Positions 21,000 to 31,458 of a stretch of 64,000 nt of DNA are shown here, piece after piece. The notes beneath the pieces are model-generated. The model was not told the DNA's origin. It saw nothing but the letters and a program-made list of their open reading frames with translations, and did no database searches. Origin of the DNA: Membranipora membranacea (Eukaryota > Bryozoa > Gymnolaemata > Cheilostomatida > Membraniporidae). Each line of letters opens with the position of its first letter. Position 1 is the first letter of the stretch. The position numbers and the translations under genes were made by a program. The DNA is taken from positions 22,740,062 through 22,804,061 of the forward strand of contig OU612074.1 of the NCBI GenBank assembly GCA_914767715.1, written 5' to 3'.

Positions 21000-23007
21000 C
21001 GATTGAAAGTAAGTAATATTCACCTGTTAGTTTGAGGGTTGAGCAAAATAATAACGTATTGGTTTCATATCTCTATGGGCTAGCCTATTCATCTCAAAAA
21101 TAATATATTGGATTTTTATAGCTGACATTTTGAGGCTCGTAACTTATCAAAATCTTTGGATATTACTCAGAAGGTATGCCTTCTTGTCTTAAGATTTTAC
21201 GATGTCAAAGGGAATTGGGCTCATTCATTATGAAGAAAAGTATGGGTTGTTAGGCCTTAGATTAGACGCAGACTGAAATGACACAACATACTCAAATAGT
21301 TATTTATTATTTTTTTGGAGATGATCTTAGAAACTGATATAGATCACATTGGTTTCCACTATTATTGAGTGAAGTTTTCATTAGCAGCAATTAAAATTGT
21401 TGTGAGAAAATAGATGATTAATTCTAAGAATACAGTCTAGAAAGGGCTATACATTCAAAGAAAAAATGGCACATATAGCAGGCAAAAGGATATTTATGTT
21501 GTACCCTTGAGGTACATATGCAAAGCGTATGAATAAGTAACTTTGGGGTGCAGACCAGCACATCATGCATCGGGAATATTTTCGTTTTCAGAGAAAGTGT
21601 AGCAAACTCCAGATTGAAATATGTAGCCCTTTTACTCTGCTTCAAGGATACATAATATGTATGCCTGATATGTATCCTCTTTAGTTCTTGCTACTTTTGT
21701 TTATGAATTACATTTAACAAAGGGTACACTAAGGGTACCAATGTAATATGGTCCCGGAAGACTGGAGCATATTTACGCTCTTTTCAGACAGAATAGACAA
21801 CGGAGACTCTCTCAGAATTATTGCAAAGCACACCCCCCCCCAAGCAGAAATTTGGTGTCATTGATTCCATCAGACATTTGTCTTAATCCTACTATTTTCC
21901 AGCTGTGACATCCCGGAATAATTGTGGGAAAGTCATATCAGGTGAATCTTAAAGAAGCTCGCTCAGCTTTCGGAAGAGAAATCTGATTGACCGCCATACA
22001 TGTTTAAATATGGTGACATTGCAACGCATGTACTCTGAACTGTACTTACTTTGTGGTGGATGTACTAAATCGACCCTCCATCGCAAATTTTGGCTTTATA
22101 AAGTTCTCGTGACTGTATGCCTCCCTCAAGCTGTGTTTTTCTTTCAAGTGCTCACCAAATACAGATTCTGGTGTCTGCTTTCATGGAGCCTAGGACATGC
22201 AGTATCTAACCTTTTGTCACCCAGCTGGTTTTCTCGTGCAACAATTTTTGTAATTGATCAGATCTTTATTGTCACTTATTATTGACAGGTTTTTGCTTAG
22301 GAATAGCATTGTCATATCATAGTGTCACAGTCAAATTATTCACTCACTGATCATCTTTTAGTTGGTGTTGATAGCAGAAAGAGCTCATGAAAATAATATT
22401 ATATTTCCGTTGACGTATTCTCTTGACATCTGAGCTGTTACTTAAATTGAAAAATGTCGGTAAGAATGACTAGGCAAGACAGGGCACTACTGCTGAGCTG
22501 TTCTATAAGGTAGTTGAGTTGCATTTTAAAATTTAAACCTTGAAGAATAAACTAGTTGTCTCAGATGTCATTTTATGCAACAAACAATGCAAAGTGTTGC
22601 TTTGATAGATATCCAGAGAATCGAATCGCTCTAGGCCTGAACACAATTCTACCCATGGCTTGTTTGATATATATATATTTTTTTGGATATATATATATTC
22701 ATATTTACAAAAATTAATACATCAGAATTGCGCCATGTCAGGCATTTAATAAGCAATTAAAACTTTGCCTTGAACTGTACCATCAATTCTCAGTGTTCGG
22801 GTTCGACTTACCTTGACTTACTGTAACTTACTCATTAGTGATTTCAATTAGGGCAAAATGTTTGTAGTTGTAGGATATCGACATCCCTTGATTGAAATAC
22901 TCTCAAGCTCTTTCAGGCCATTTTGACTGTTGTACTTCATAGTATAACCTCCGTTATTATCTCGACATACAGATTTTTGTAAGCAGGTAGAAATCTTCAA
23001 TACTTAC
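21000..23007. other. Upstream intron or 5' flank of copy 1, no gene seen
   Basis: The sequence closely matches 41900-44233 in unit 2. It contains a C-run (21833-21841; expanded to 14 in unit 2 at 42681-42694) and an AT-rich alternating stretch near 22667-22700. A plus-strand frame at 22010-22285, longer in unit 2, has no recognisable similarity. The missing N-terminal exon of copy 1 may lie here or further upstream. Confidence 0.5.
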
Positions 23008-23150
23008 CTGCTGTTTGCGCTGCTATGACCAGTTTGCTACTTGACTTTGCGGACTATTCTAGTAGTAATTGAAAACAAGATGGCTGCTGAAAAAGCAACA
23101 CTGAAGTACTGAGAAAATATCTTTTCCCTCTTAAGGCCACCAAAAACCTC
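23008..23150 (-). pseudogene. Relic duplicate of the M13 membrane-anchor exon, unit 1
   Basis: The minus strand aligns with the anchor exon: KREKIFSQYFSVAF parallels [14 protein letters not shown], and SSKLVIAAQTAG before a GTAAGT donor parallels [15 protein letters not shown] and loss of the upstream acceptor show that it is dead. The matching relic is in unit 2 at 44234-44376. It shows that an exon or gene segment was duplicated here before the present array formed. Confidence 0.6.
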
Positions 23151-23718
23151 TAACCTCAATAATCATGAGTACAAAAGTCAAATCGCTATCGAGTGAAAGC
23201 ACAATCTGATAAGATAATTATAAGTTGCAATAGATCTGCTCTCAGTTTCAATAGGTTAATTATTGGTAATGGGGAGAAAAATATCTCACTAAACTAGATT
23301 ATCTTTTGTTGTTGCTTTTTTTGTATTTATGTAGAAATATTGTAGTTTGATCTGCGCAGAACCTGCTGGAAAATTTATCACAATTGATATCTATTTAAAT
23401 ATCTATAATGAACTTTACTTTGGTCAATACTCATTCGTTGAGATTTACTTTTACAGGATAGGTCTACCCAAAAATTTAAGAAGAAAAAACATCACAAAGA
23501 TGTTAATGTAGAGTTCATGATAGATATAATTTCGAAGATCTCTCATAATGTGAATTTGATTGAATTGATCGTTCCTGTCATAAAGGGTTATGAAGGGTTA
23601 ATTTGGTTACTGGCAGTAGTATTTCTCACAGAACTGGAATTGTTACTGCTTCTGCATTTATGTAGGAAAAATGCTGTATCTCGATCTGCTGATAAAATGT
23701 TGAATCATATATGACAAT

Positions 23719-23979
23719 CTAGATTTGACCGGATTGAAATAATATTATGACAAGTTCTCTATCAAAATATTTTCTAACTTTATCTTTAGAAGGGTTTCTA
23801 CCCCCAGATTTATGAATGTCATTGGTGTCACTATGATTCATGATGATTATCATTAGGGTTTCAATGTCAGAATCAACACGGCTTCCCTGGTTCAGAACAG
23901 ATGTTCTGACTCTGATTGTGAGTGCAAAGGTTGGCCTCACAATATAACTATGACGTGGTCTTTTCTTCAGATTCGCCAT
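23719..23979 (-). other. Open frame of unknown meaning upstream of copy 1 (MANLKK...)
   Basis: An 86-codon minus-strand frame that starts ATGG after CCCA. It is kept with a few replacement changes at 44945-45205 in unit 2. Position and strand would suit an N-terminal exon of the M13 gene. However, I find no donor that would end it in the phase required by the anchor exon, and the sequence is not recognisable. Confidence 0.2.
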
Positions 23980-24257
23980 TGGGTGTACCTCAGGGTTCCA
24001 TTTATTAACTTTCTTAGCACCTTCTGTTGTAAATCAGGGATTTTTAAGGCTCTTTTGTTCATCATGTTTTGTTGAGAGAAAGTGGGGAACTAGCATATAA
24101 CAAACTTTTTCAAAAGCAATCCCTAAAACACAATTTTAATTAGTCTGAGTTACAATGCTTGTATTAAGTAGCAGGATTAAATCTTTACAATTGACAAGAC
24201 AGGACTTTGGTTTTTTCACATCCGCTTGAAGAACATTTACACCTGAAATATCAACAG

Positions 24258-24500
24258 TAGGAGGTGGCTCAGTTGGTTAGAGCGCCGGACTTCAACACGC
24301 AAGTGTTAAAAGTTGTGGGTTCAAATCCCACTGCAGTCCATCTTCTACTGGGGATTGGTTGGCCCCAAGGTGTGCTCGGACCTGCCTGAAACTGAAACTG
24401 CAAACTGAGAGCAAATTGGCGCAGATATTACAGTCTTGCACTTAAGGCATTGATATTTCACCGCCCATGTCTTGGGATGGGCGAGTGATATGACATCCGA
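24258..24500 (+). mobile_element. tRNA-derived SINE-like repeat upstream of copy 1
   Basis: The head reads GGTGGCTCAGTTGGTTAGAGC and GGGTTCAAATCCCACTGCAG, clear box A and box B of a tRNA-type promoter. A body follows with CCCAAGGTGTGCTCGGACC, shared with the minus-strand copy at 17578-17755. The unit 2 copy is 45484-45722. Confidence 0.75.
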
Positions 24501-25130
24501 TTTTTAATCAACAGAATTTATAATAAAAAAATTGAGACATCTGTAAAATGTACTGTAGTAGATCACCCACATTGCTTTGGAAGTTTTCATCCATTGCACA
24601 CACAATTTTTTTTAGGTTTTCCGATATATTTTCTTCTCCATCAAGCTGCGCTTACCATGCAAGGGTAAGCTGAAATGGATAAAGGTAAGATGAAGATAAA
24701 TACACATCCTTTTTACTGGTCTGGATAAATCAAAAGGCCGGTAATAACTCATTTTCATATTATATTGCGAGGATATTGTATAGTTTAGAGCCTCAGCCAA
24801 AGCGCGCATTGCTTTTACACTCGAATACCAATTTGCACCTGTAAAGTTTGAAAATATCATGACATTTTTAAGAATGACTCTGCCTTATGGAGACACTTGG
24901 CTAAATGTCAAATAAATTCAATGTTTGTGAGAATTAAAACAGGAAAGTGACGAGCAAAAACAGAATTGCTGACGCAGGTGCAACACATCAAGTTGTGTAT
25001 GTAATCTTTTATGAATCCTGCACACAAACTAGCAAGAAAATGGATGTGTGTGTCATTTATTTTCTCCCGTTAGCAGTCTAATGTTGTTTATAGTCAGAAC
25101 GCATCTTTACTCTAGTTATCTGAGAAAGTA

Positions 25131-25440
25131 AATACACCATACCATACGTAAGTACCATACCATACCATACGTAAGTGCCATACGTAAGTACCATACGTAA
25201 GTACCATACGTTAGCGTACCATATGTAAGTACCAGATGTAAGTACCATATGTAAGTACCATATGTAAGTATCATACGTAACTACCATACGTAAGTACCAT
25301 ACATAAGTACCATACGTAAGCGTACCATATGCAAGTACCAGATGTAAGTACCATATGTAAGTATCATACGTAAGTACCATACGTTAGTAGTACCTTACGT
25401 TAGTAGTACCATACGTTGGTACCTTACGTAAGCACACCAT
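25131..25440. repeat. 13-bp minisatellite, unit 1
   Basis: Roughly two dozen copies of a 13-base unit of the form CCATACGTAAGTA, with variants such as CCATATGTAAGTA and CCAGATGTAAGTA and some truncated units. Thirteen is not divisible by three, so three units make 39 nt and the frames show an artificial 13-residue repeat (YGTYVWYLRMVLT). It is not coding. Confidence 0.9.
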
Positions 25441-26519
25441 ACCTTGTCTACTGCTTGATATCCATTTTATAATCCCTACGGCTACTGGAGGACAAGGAAA
25501 ACAAAAAAAATCTGATGAAATAGATCATCCCTGTCTATATAATTGTCTTAAGGGTGTTGCTGTGGTAAGAATGGATGCTAGATGTTTCTTTCTCATCTAA
25601 CTGAAAGTACAAACATGAAAATTTGAAAATTAAGGATTAAATTTAACCAATCTCAGTGCAGCTAAAGACAATCCATGACAGCATACTCCTGTTTCACATA
25701 TTGAGGATATTCTCTGCTGAGTTCAAATTAAAGTAAGGAGTAATTGCCGGTTTGTTGTTGTTGTTGTTGTTGTTGTTTATGAGCTGTAATTTCAGAACAG
25801 TCCACTCACAAAGCATCGACCTTAACAAGAGATATTGATAATTACATACAGACAAACAGGAGGATCCGATGAGATGAGATCATCATTGACACACAGGGGT
25901 TTTTGTAAACCAGTTGATTGTCAGCCTTTTGGTTTATAGATTATTTACAGTCTGTAGCAGCCTCACATTTAGATGGACTAGCTGATCAAAAAATTAGGAC
26001 TTGGGACGAGCGCTGAAGAGGTCTAGCACTAAGGTGGACTACAGGCTACAAACTCAATCATGTTCAGAGGCAACAGGCAACAGAAAACCAGGTTGTGTGA
26101 AAACTGCATTTGAAGGTAGAACTGAATTCCATTTTATCAAGCTGGTGCAATAAGGCTTTTCCTCCGACGAATACATACTCCTGTAAGTCTCGAACCAGTA
26201 CATGTCTCAAACTTAGAGTTCACAAAAAATTTAGAGACGCCTTGTCAACCATAAGAAATGAGATAGTTTTTTTTGTTGTTTCCATTACCAATATAAGCCT
26301 TACTGTGAAAAGAGATAGGTGTACTTGAACCTACATGGAAAAGCCAAGAGTTATGTCCACATGCAAAGAGAGAGGAGACAATTCCTAGGACATTTCCTCG
26401 TTAACAATTCCACTGCAGAATTTTCATCCAGGTAAACACATTTAGGGAGCAATCCACTTCAATGTATTGTGCACTAATGAGCATCATTATAATCATAAAC
26501 AAGATATTTAGATGTTGAC
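25441..26519. other. Spacer at the unit 1/unit 2 join
   Basis: No gene seen. It is nearly identical to 46701-47792 before unit 3. A short direct repeat of CAACAGG units lies near 26070 and is longer in unit 2 (about 47335-47355). Confidence 0.5.
25752..25778. repeat. (TTG)n microsatellite, unit 1
   Basis: About eight TTG repeats. The same locus in unit 2 (47012-47044) has about two more. Confidence 0.85.
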
Positions 26520-28224
26520 AAATCCATTGGTGATCAACTTATTCTATTTGTTGGATGAGTCGATCAAACATGCTGACAAAAAGGGCTGTGAAAACTGTCC
26601 GCTTCAAATTCCCCTTTGATATGCTGATATTTATCAGTTCGATTTCTAAATTAAATATTGTCTGTATGCTATAGTTAACTTGGAAGCTGCTTGACATTGT
26701 TCAGTATTGCTTTTTCTGCTGTTAGAAAGCAGCATCGCGCTGTCCCGTGCACACAGAGAAGGAATGAGAAGGGCTTACACTCTGATTTGTAGCCTGCAGC
26801 AAAGTAAGGATTGTCTTACAACAAATAATTGATTGACAATAAGTACATCTGATCAGTGCGTTATTGATTTTACAGTCAGACTCAAGACTTGGCCAAAAAA
26901 CGGCCTAATATAAACGCAGCTTAAGTCCCAAAATCACGGCTAAATGATTATTGAATGGTTGAGTGTTTTACTGTTTATTTCGATTTTATTTCGGCATGTT
27001 GTGCTAAATTTCCATCAATTCCAACAGCATAAAGTAAAAGGACTTTGAAAATCTAATGGTCTTGGGCCGGCTTAATCGTCGCATTTATTTTTCTCGGCAA
27101 CCTTGATCAATCAAAGCCAAAAATACACCAGCCCTTCTTGTGGAGTCAATCATAATTAAACATCCCAATGGGTAAGGCCCAGGAAGGCAGGGGGCGGGCA
27201 TTGAGCAGACAGGACTATGTCTGATAAAATTGCCGACGCTTCAGGGATAAGTGCATCCTCCTGTTGATAATCTCTTGATAAATTTAGGAAGTTGATAGAC
27301 AATTGATTTATTGTAGGGTGGAAGGGGTCAATGCACTTTCTCCAGTCAAACGGGTTCCAAAGAGCAACCTGCATCAAAGAAATTATCCTGCCGTATTCAA
27401 ACCTCACATCAAAATTGTTGTGCTAATTGATTATTTTATGATATGCTTTTCTCATTGAATACTGATCGCTCTTTGTCAGTTGCCATAATAATAATACTAT
27501 ACCATTGTCATTTTGTTTTGTTGTGCTTGTGACGTGAGACAGGAAGTTTATTTAGCGTTGAAAGTTTTTTTTTAAACCTGGCCATGTCCTGGCTAGATTA
27601 GCTAGTACTGGTAATTTAAGCGGGTGTGGTTGGGATATACAACTTAAATCTAAATGTAACCAATGATGCATTTCAACATGGTCATAGTGACATCGGTAGG
27701 TGCTGTTCAATTGGTATCATCTCTATTCTTCATGTAAATTTAAAAGGGTGACGATAATACCTTGTTTGTAAATAAAAGATAAAAAGATATCATCAATTAG
27801 AAAAAGAGTATTTTTACATCGGCTTATGTTTTCTCTATGTTGTAGACTATTTAATAGATATGAAAAACCAGCGAGCGTAATCAGCACATTGTTTTAATAG
27901 CTGGCATCCTTCTGCAATGCGTTTCATACCCAAGAATTGTTGGACAATTCTGTACAATTCTAGAATTGTTCGAAACTGACCCATATATCATTACCCAACC
28001 AGCAACCATCATTGCGTAATTAACCCTGCCTGCTATATAATTACATTCATTATCGCTATTGTATAGTTATAGTATAGTTATGTTATGGTATGTGGGCTGA
28101 GGGAGGCAAAGGTAAATCAACTATTGTAAGCCTGGTATTAATTCATTACCTGTCTACAAAGGAGCTCTTGATGTTATACTATATCATTTTCAGCCATCTC
28201 AGTTATATGGTGTACAGGAAGCAA

Positions 28225-29760
28225 TTTTGGCATTTTTCTCTCTCAGTCTTGGATGGTTGTTCCCTAGTAGGTGTTGGCACTAGTACATATCGTATTAAAA
28301 TGTTAGACTAAGACTAGTGGCAACACCGTTTAAAGTAATAAACCTTTCAGTCTAATGGAGAGAGTTGAGTTTGATAGACATGATACAGGCTTCTCAGATA
28401 CACAACAATTATATTGGTTGTATTTCTGCTCTTTAAACCAGGCCTGCATGTTATTCACTATGGTTCCATGCCTCGAATGAGTGATCCAATTTTGATTTTG
28501 AAAATGAAAAACATCTTCCACGGCCGGTACTGCATCACACTTCAAGGACTAAACACCGCAGGGAAAAGTTTACAAAAGCATGAATTCCCCAAATGAAACA
28601 TTCCCAAAAAGGGGATTGAGAAAAAGACCTTTAACTTTTCCTGGTCAATCCATGTATGTTGCTCCAGCTCATCCTAAATTGCAGGCTTGCCACACAGCAG
28701 GAAACAGTACAAAGAATGTGAGATCCCCATATAAAACATTACCAGTTTCCCCAAAAAAACTGTCAGGCCCCAATTGCCATAGACTTTAAGCCGCCAAATC
28801 AAATTAATAAACAAAGTTAAACATTATCATTTGGGAGCGTTGCCAAGTAGGCCTAAGTAATTCATAAAATATTGAAGATAACTACCAGGAAACAAGTGGG
28901 AGGCCTGTGCTCAATTACAAGGATAATATGACATAATAAGACTGAATAAGAAAAGTTGAAAGTACTGGGGACTCAGTCTAAATATCAGCTCACAATCCCC
29001 CCCCCTCCCGATTGGGATTTTTCCAAGGGGAATTCAGACTTCTGCTGAGTACTTCCTCTTACACGACAGATACTATCTACTGAAATGTGATGCTTTATAT
29101 TTTTCTTGTCCACTGGATGGGACTGAAAACAAACAAACAAATTTCAACCTTTGGTACTCCTGCCCTGATGAAGTCATTTTTTGGAAATGAAAAATTTCCT
29201 AATAAATCAGTAAGAATAAATTGAAGAGGATTTGACCAGTAGGAAGTACCTCATTTAAAATATATAACCGGTTGTTGACACGATAACGCTTGCAGTGTAC
29301 ACATGAGAGATGAGATATCAAGGGGCATTAACTGACTTCCGCTTCTGCCGAATGACATTTTTTGACGCGAATACAAATAGCTTGATGAATCAAATAATTA
29401 TTCCAAATAGGCGACGTGGCGGCTTGCACACAATGCCTTCAAGGGCAATTGACGCGGGCGATCCGGGTTCGAGTCCCGGCTGTCGCAGAAGTTTTTCATT
29501 TTCAAAATCAAAATTGGACCACTCATTCGGGGCATGGAACAATAGTGAATGACATGCAGGCCTGGTTTAAAGAGCAAAAATACAACCAATATAATTGTTG
29601 TGTATCTGAGAAGCCTTTATTATGTCTATCATCTCAACTCTCTCCATTAGATTGTAAGGTTTATTACTTTAAACGGTGTTGCCACTAGTCTTAGTCTAAC
29701 ATTTTCATACTATCTGTACTATTTCCAACACCTACTAGGGAACAACCATCTGAGCTTTTG
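28225..29760. mobile_element. Inverted-repeat element B (about 1.5 kb), unit 2
   Basis: Arms of about 270 bp (about 28251-28525 and 29485-29753) are inverted copies; both start GATGGTTGTTCCCTAGTAGG from the outside. A large non-autonomous inverted-repeat element: no transposase frame is seen. The right arm is preceded by a tRNA-like piece (29411-29487). The same element is in unit 3 at 50205-51720 and absent from unit 1. Frames read in the two arms (28330-28545 and 29416-29688) are mirror images, so they are not separate genes. Confidence 0.7.
29411..29487 (+). other. tRNA-like segment inside element B, unit 2
   Basis: A perfect T-arm (CCGGG, TTCGAGT, CCCGG) and a possible acceptor pairing GCGAC/GTCGC are seen, but the D-arm and anticodon arm are poor. 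In unit 3 (51361-51436) the 3' side reads CCGTGGC and the acceptor no longer pairs. It is a tRNA-derived module or decayed tRNA relic, not a supported tRNA gene. Confidence 0.3.
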
Positions 29761-31458
29761 CTAAACGTCCAACAGAAGCAAAGCTTTAGTTTCGTCACAC
29801 CAGCCAGTCAATCACAACAATCCCATGTCACTTTTGTGGCCATCATACAACATCACACAAAATCTTAGCAAGTGAATGTGTTTTTTTTGTTGCTGATAAA
29901 TCAGGAAGTTCTATGCTGAAAAAGTTTCCTGAACAACAAGCATTGATTGGTAATCTACAAAAGGGCAAAGCACCCAAGTTATCCGCCTGGGGTTTGGGGC
30001 GGTGCAAAGCCCCAACAGGGTCCGAGCAAAGCCTCATCTGATGATGATCTGACAGCGTTTCTAGCCAATAGGAAGGGCTAAAATGTATAATTGACCTCAA
30101 ATAGTTTTATGTTTGTACTAGTACAAAAATATCAACCCGAGGTGAAATACAATACACATACACATGCATGTTATTACTTGTGCGGGTAATGTTTCAATAT
30201 TTGATGCGTTTTGAATGTCTCTACTTTGAAAGACATGCCTTGATGCTAAAACTTCCAAAATAATGTTTTTTGGCAATGACCAATCATACAGGATAGTCAA
30301 CGTCTACAAACTGGATTACTGATGCATCTGTGAATGATGCATGTAATATATACCAGGTAAGAACCCAACCTGATTCATTGTCAAGTTAATGCTCCAATTT
30401 CAGTTTGTTCCTGCTTTTTGGAATTTGGGTCGTTTTTGACCTGCACTGTTTCAGATTTTCTAAAATCAATACGTTACTGTTGCCCAGAATTTGTTAAGTG
30501 TACAATGAGGAATGAATGAAATCATGAATAAAATAAACTACATGTTATTGAGACCAAAGGCCCACACCTTACCCTCTCCCTTACACTCAGGCTGTTTGAG
30601 TCGGCAATGAGAATATTGCTACAAGGCCTAACAAAACACAATTAGACTCTGGCTCATAGCTAGACACCTTTGTTGGGTGCTGGTTTGCATACTTCTCATA
30701 TGATGCATCTTTTACAGCAAGCCCAGGCAATTCCTTATTTCCAAATAAGATAAATATTTGAATCTTGACCTTTGAACCTCGAGCTTGAACCTCAAAGTTC
30801 ACCTGGTAATGCTAACCAAGGGTAAATATAATAAATTATCACCCTGATCATAGAGTTAGTAGAGATAGTAGTGGACAGCTCTGTAGAACGATTCACAAGC
30901 TTGTGTCATCAACCCTGACTCTTTAGTTATGATTAAGATTTAGATAATTAGATAGCAGGGGCGGGGTTTGTGTGCACTCTATTCACTTTGTATCTTGTAA
31001 TAAATTTCAAAACAGAGAGGCAAAAAAATCTGTTTTACATTTGAATGGACGAAACCTTTTGAACACTAGTAAAATTAAAACAAAACACATATGACATTTT
31101 GTGACTGTTATAGGTTTCATCTCCTGATCAATAATTGATCTATGCTCTTTCTGGTGGAAACCCTACTGAATATGAATGAGGCAAAAAATTTTTTTTTGAA
31201 ATATCTGTCGAGATAAGTATCAAAAATTTACCTGTTAGAGTATATTTGACTTGATTAACACGGAATAAAATTAATACTCGATAATCACTGCAGATGATAA
31301 CAGCATTGGTATAATATTTCTACAGTTGCTATTGATGACCTGTGAATAGTAACTCCTTGCGGCTATGCTATTTTTTGCTGTTGATGACCGATGAATCATA
31401 ACTCAAGCGCATCTATGATATAATATTTCTGCTTTTACTGATTACGTTGTCGCAAGTT
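29761..31458. other. Gene-free 3' flank of copy 2
   Basis: 29761-30390 is found only in unit 2 and shows nothing recognisable. From about 30391 it matches the 3' flanks of the other copies. The 230-base part present in units 1 (5730-5960) and 3 is missing near 30859. Confidence 0.45.

Larger units (their letters stand above)
1..26519. repeat. Tandem unit 1 (left edge outside the window)
   Basis: The opening sequence recurs near 26520 and 47793 in the same orientation, and the order of exons and repeats then follows in parallel. The offset to unit 2 is about 26.5 kb. This is the longest unit because it keeps all 18 M13 exons and carries its own insertions (19187-20164, 12437-12813 and possibly 4523-4818). 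Confidence 0.9.

Noticed and set aside
22010-22285. Plus-strand frame of 91 codons, longer in unit 2 (42812-43153)
   Set aside because: It is preserved only as well as the surrounding non-coding sequence of these recent duplicates, resembles no family I know, and has no splice or codon pattern to support it.
24258-24335. tRNA gene at the head of the SINE-like repeat
   Set aside because: Box A and box B are good, but the acceptor ends do not pair and the sequence runs on into a repeated non-tRNA body shared with 17578-17755.
25078-25380. Frame with a repeating YGTYVWYLRMVLT protein
   Set aside because: It is the translation of a 13-bp minisatellite; the repeat appears because three units make 39 nt.
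25131-25440. CRISPR-like array
   Set aside because: The units are contiguous 13-mers without spacers, in a eukaryotic intron-rich context.
28330-28545. Frame FHFQNQNWITHSRHGT and its twin at 29416-29688
   Set aside because: The two are the inverted arms of element B read from opposite strands; the arms differ by stops and lack any known domain.
29411-29487. Functional tRNA gene
   Set aside because: The T-arm is perfect but the D-arm and anticodon arm do not fold well, and the acceptor pairing is lost in unit 3.
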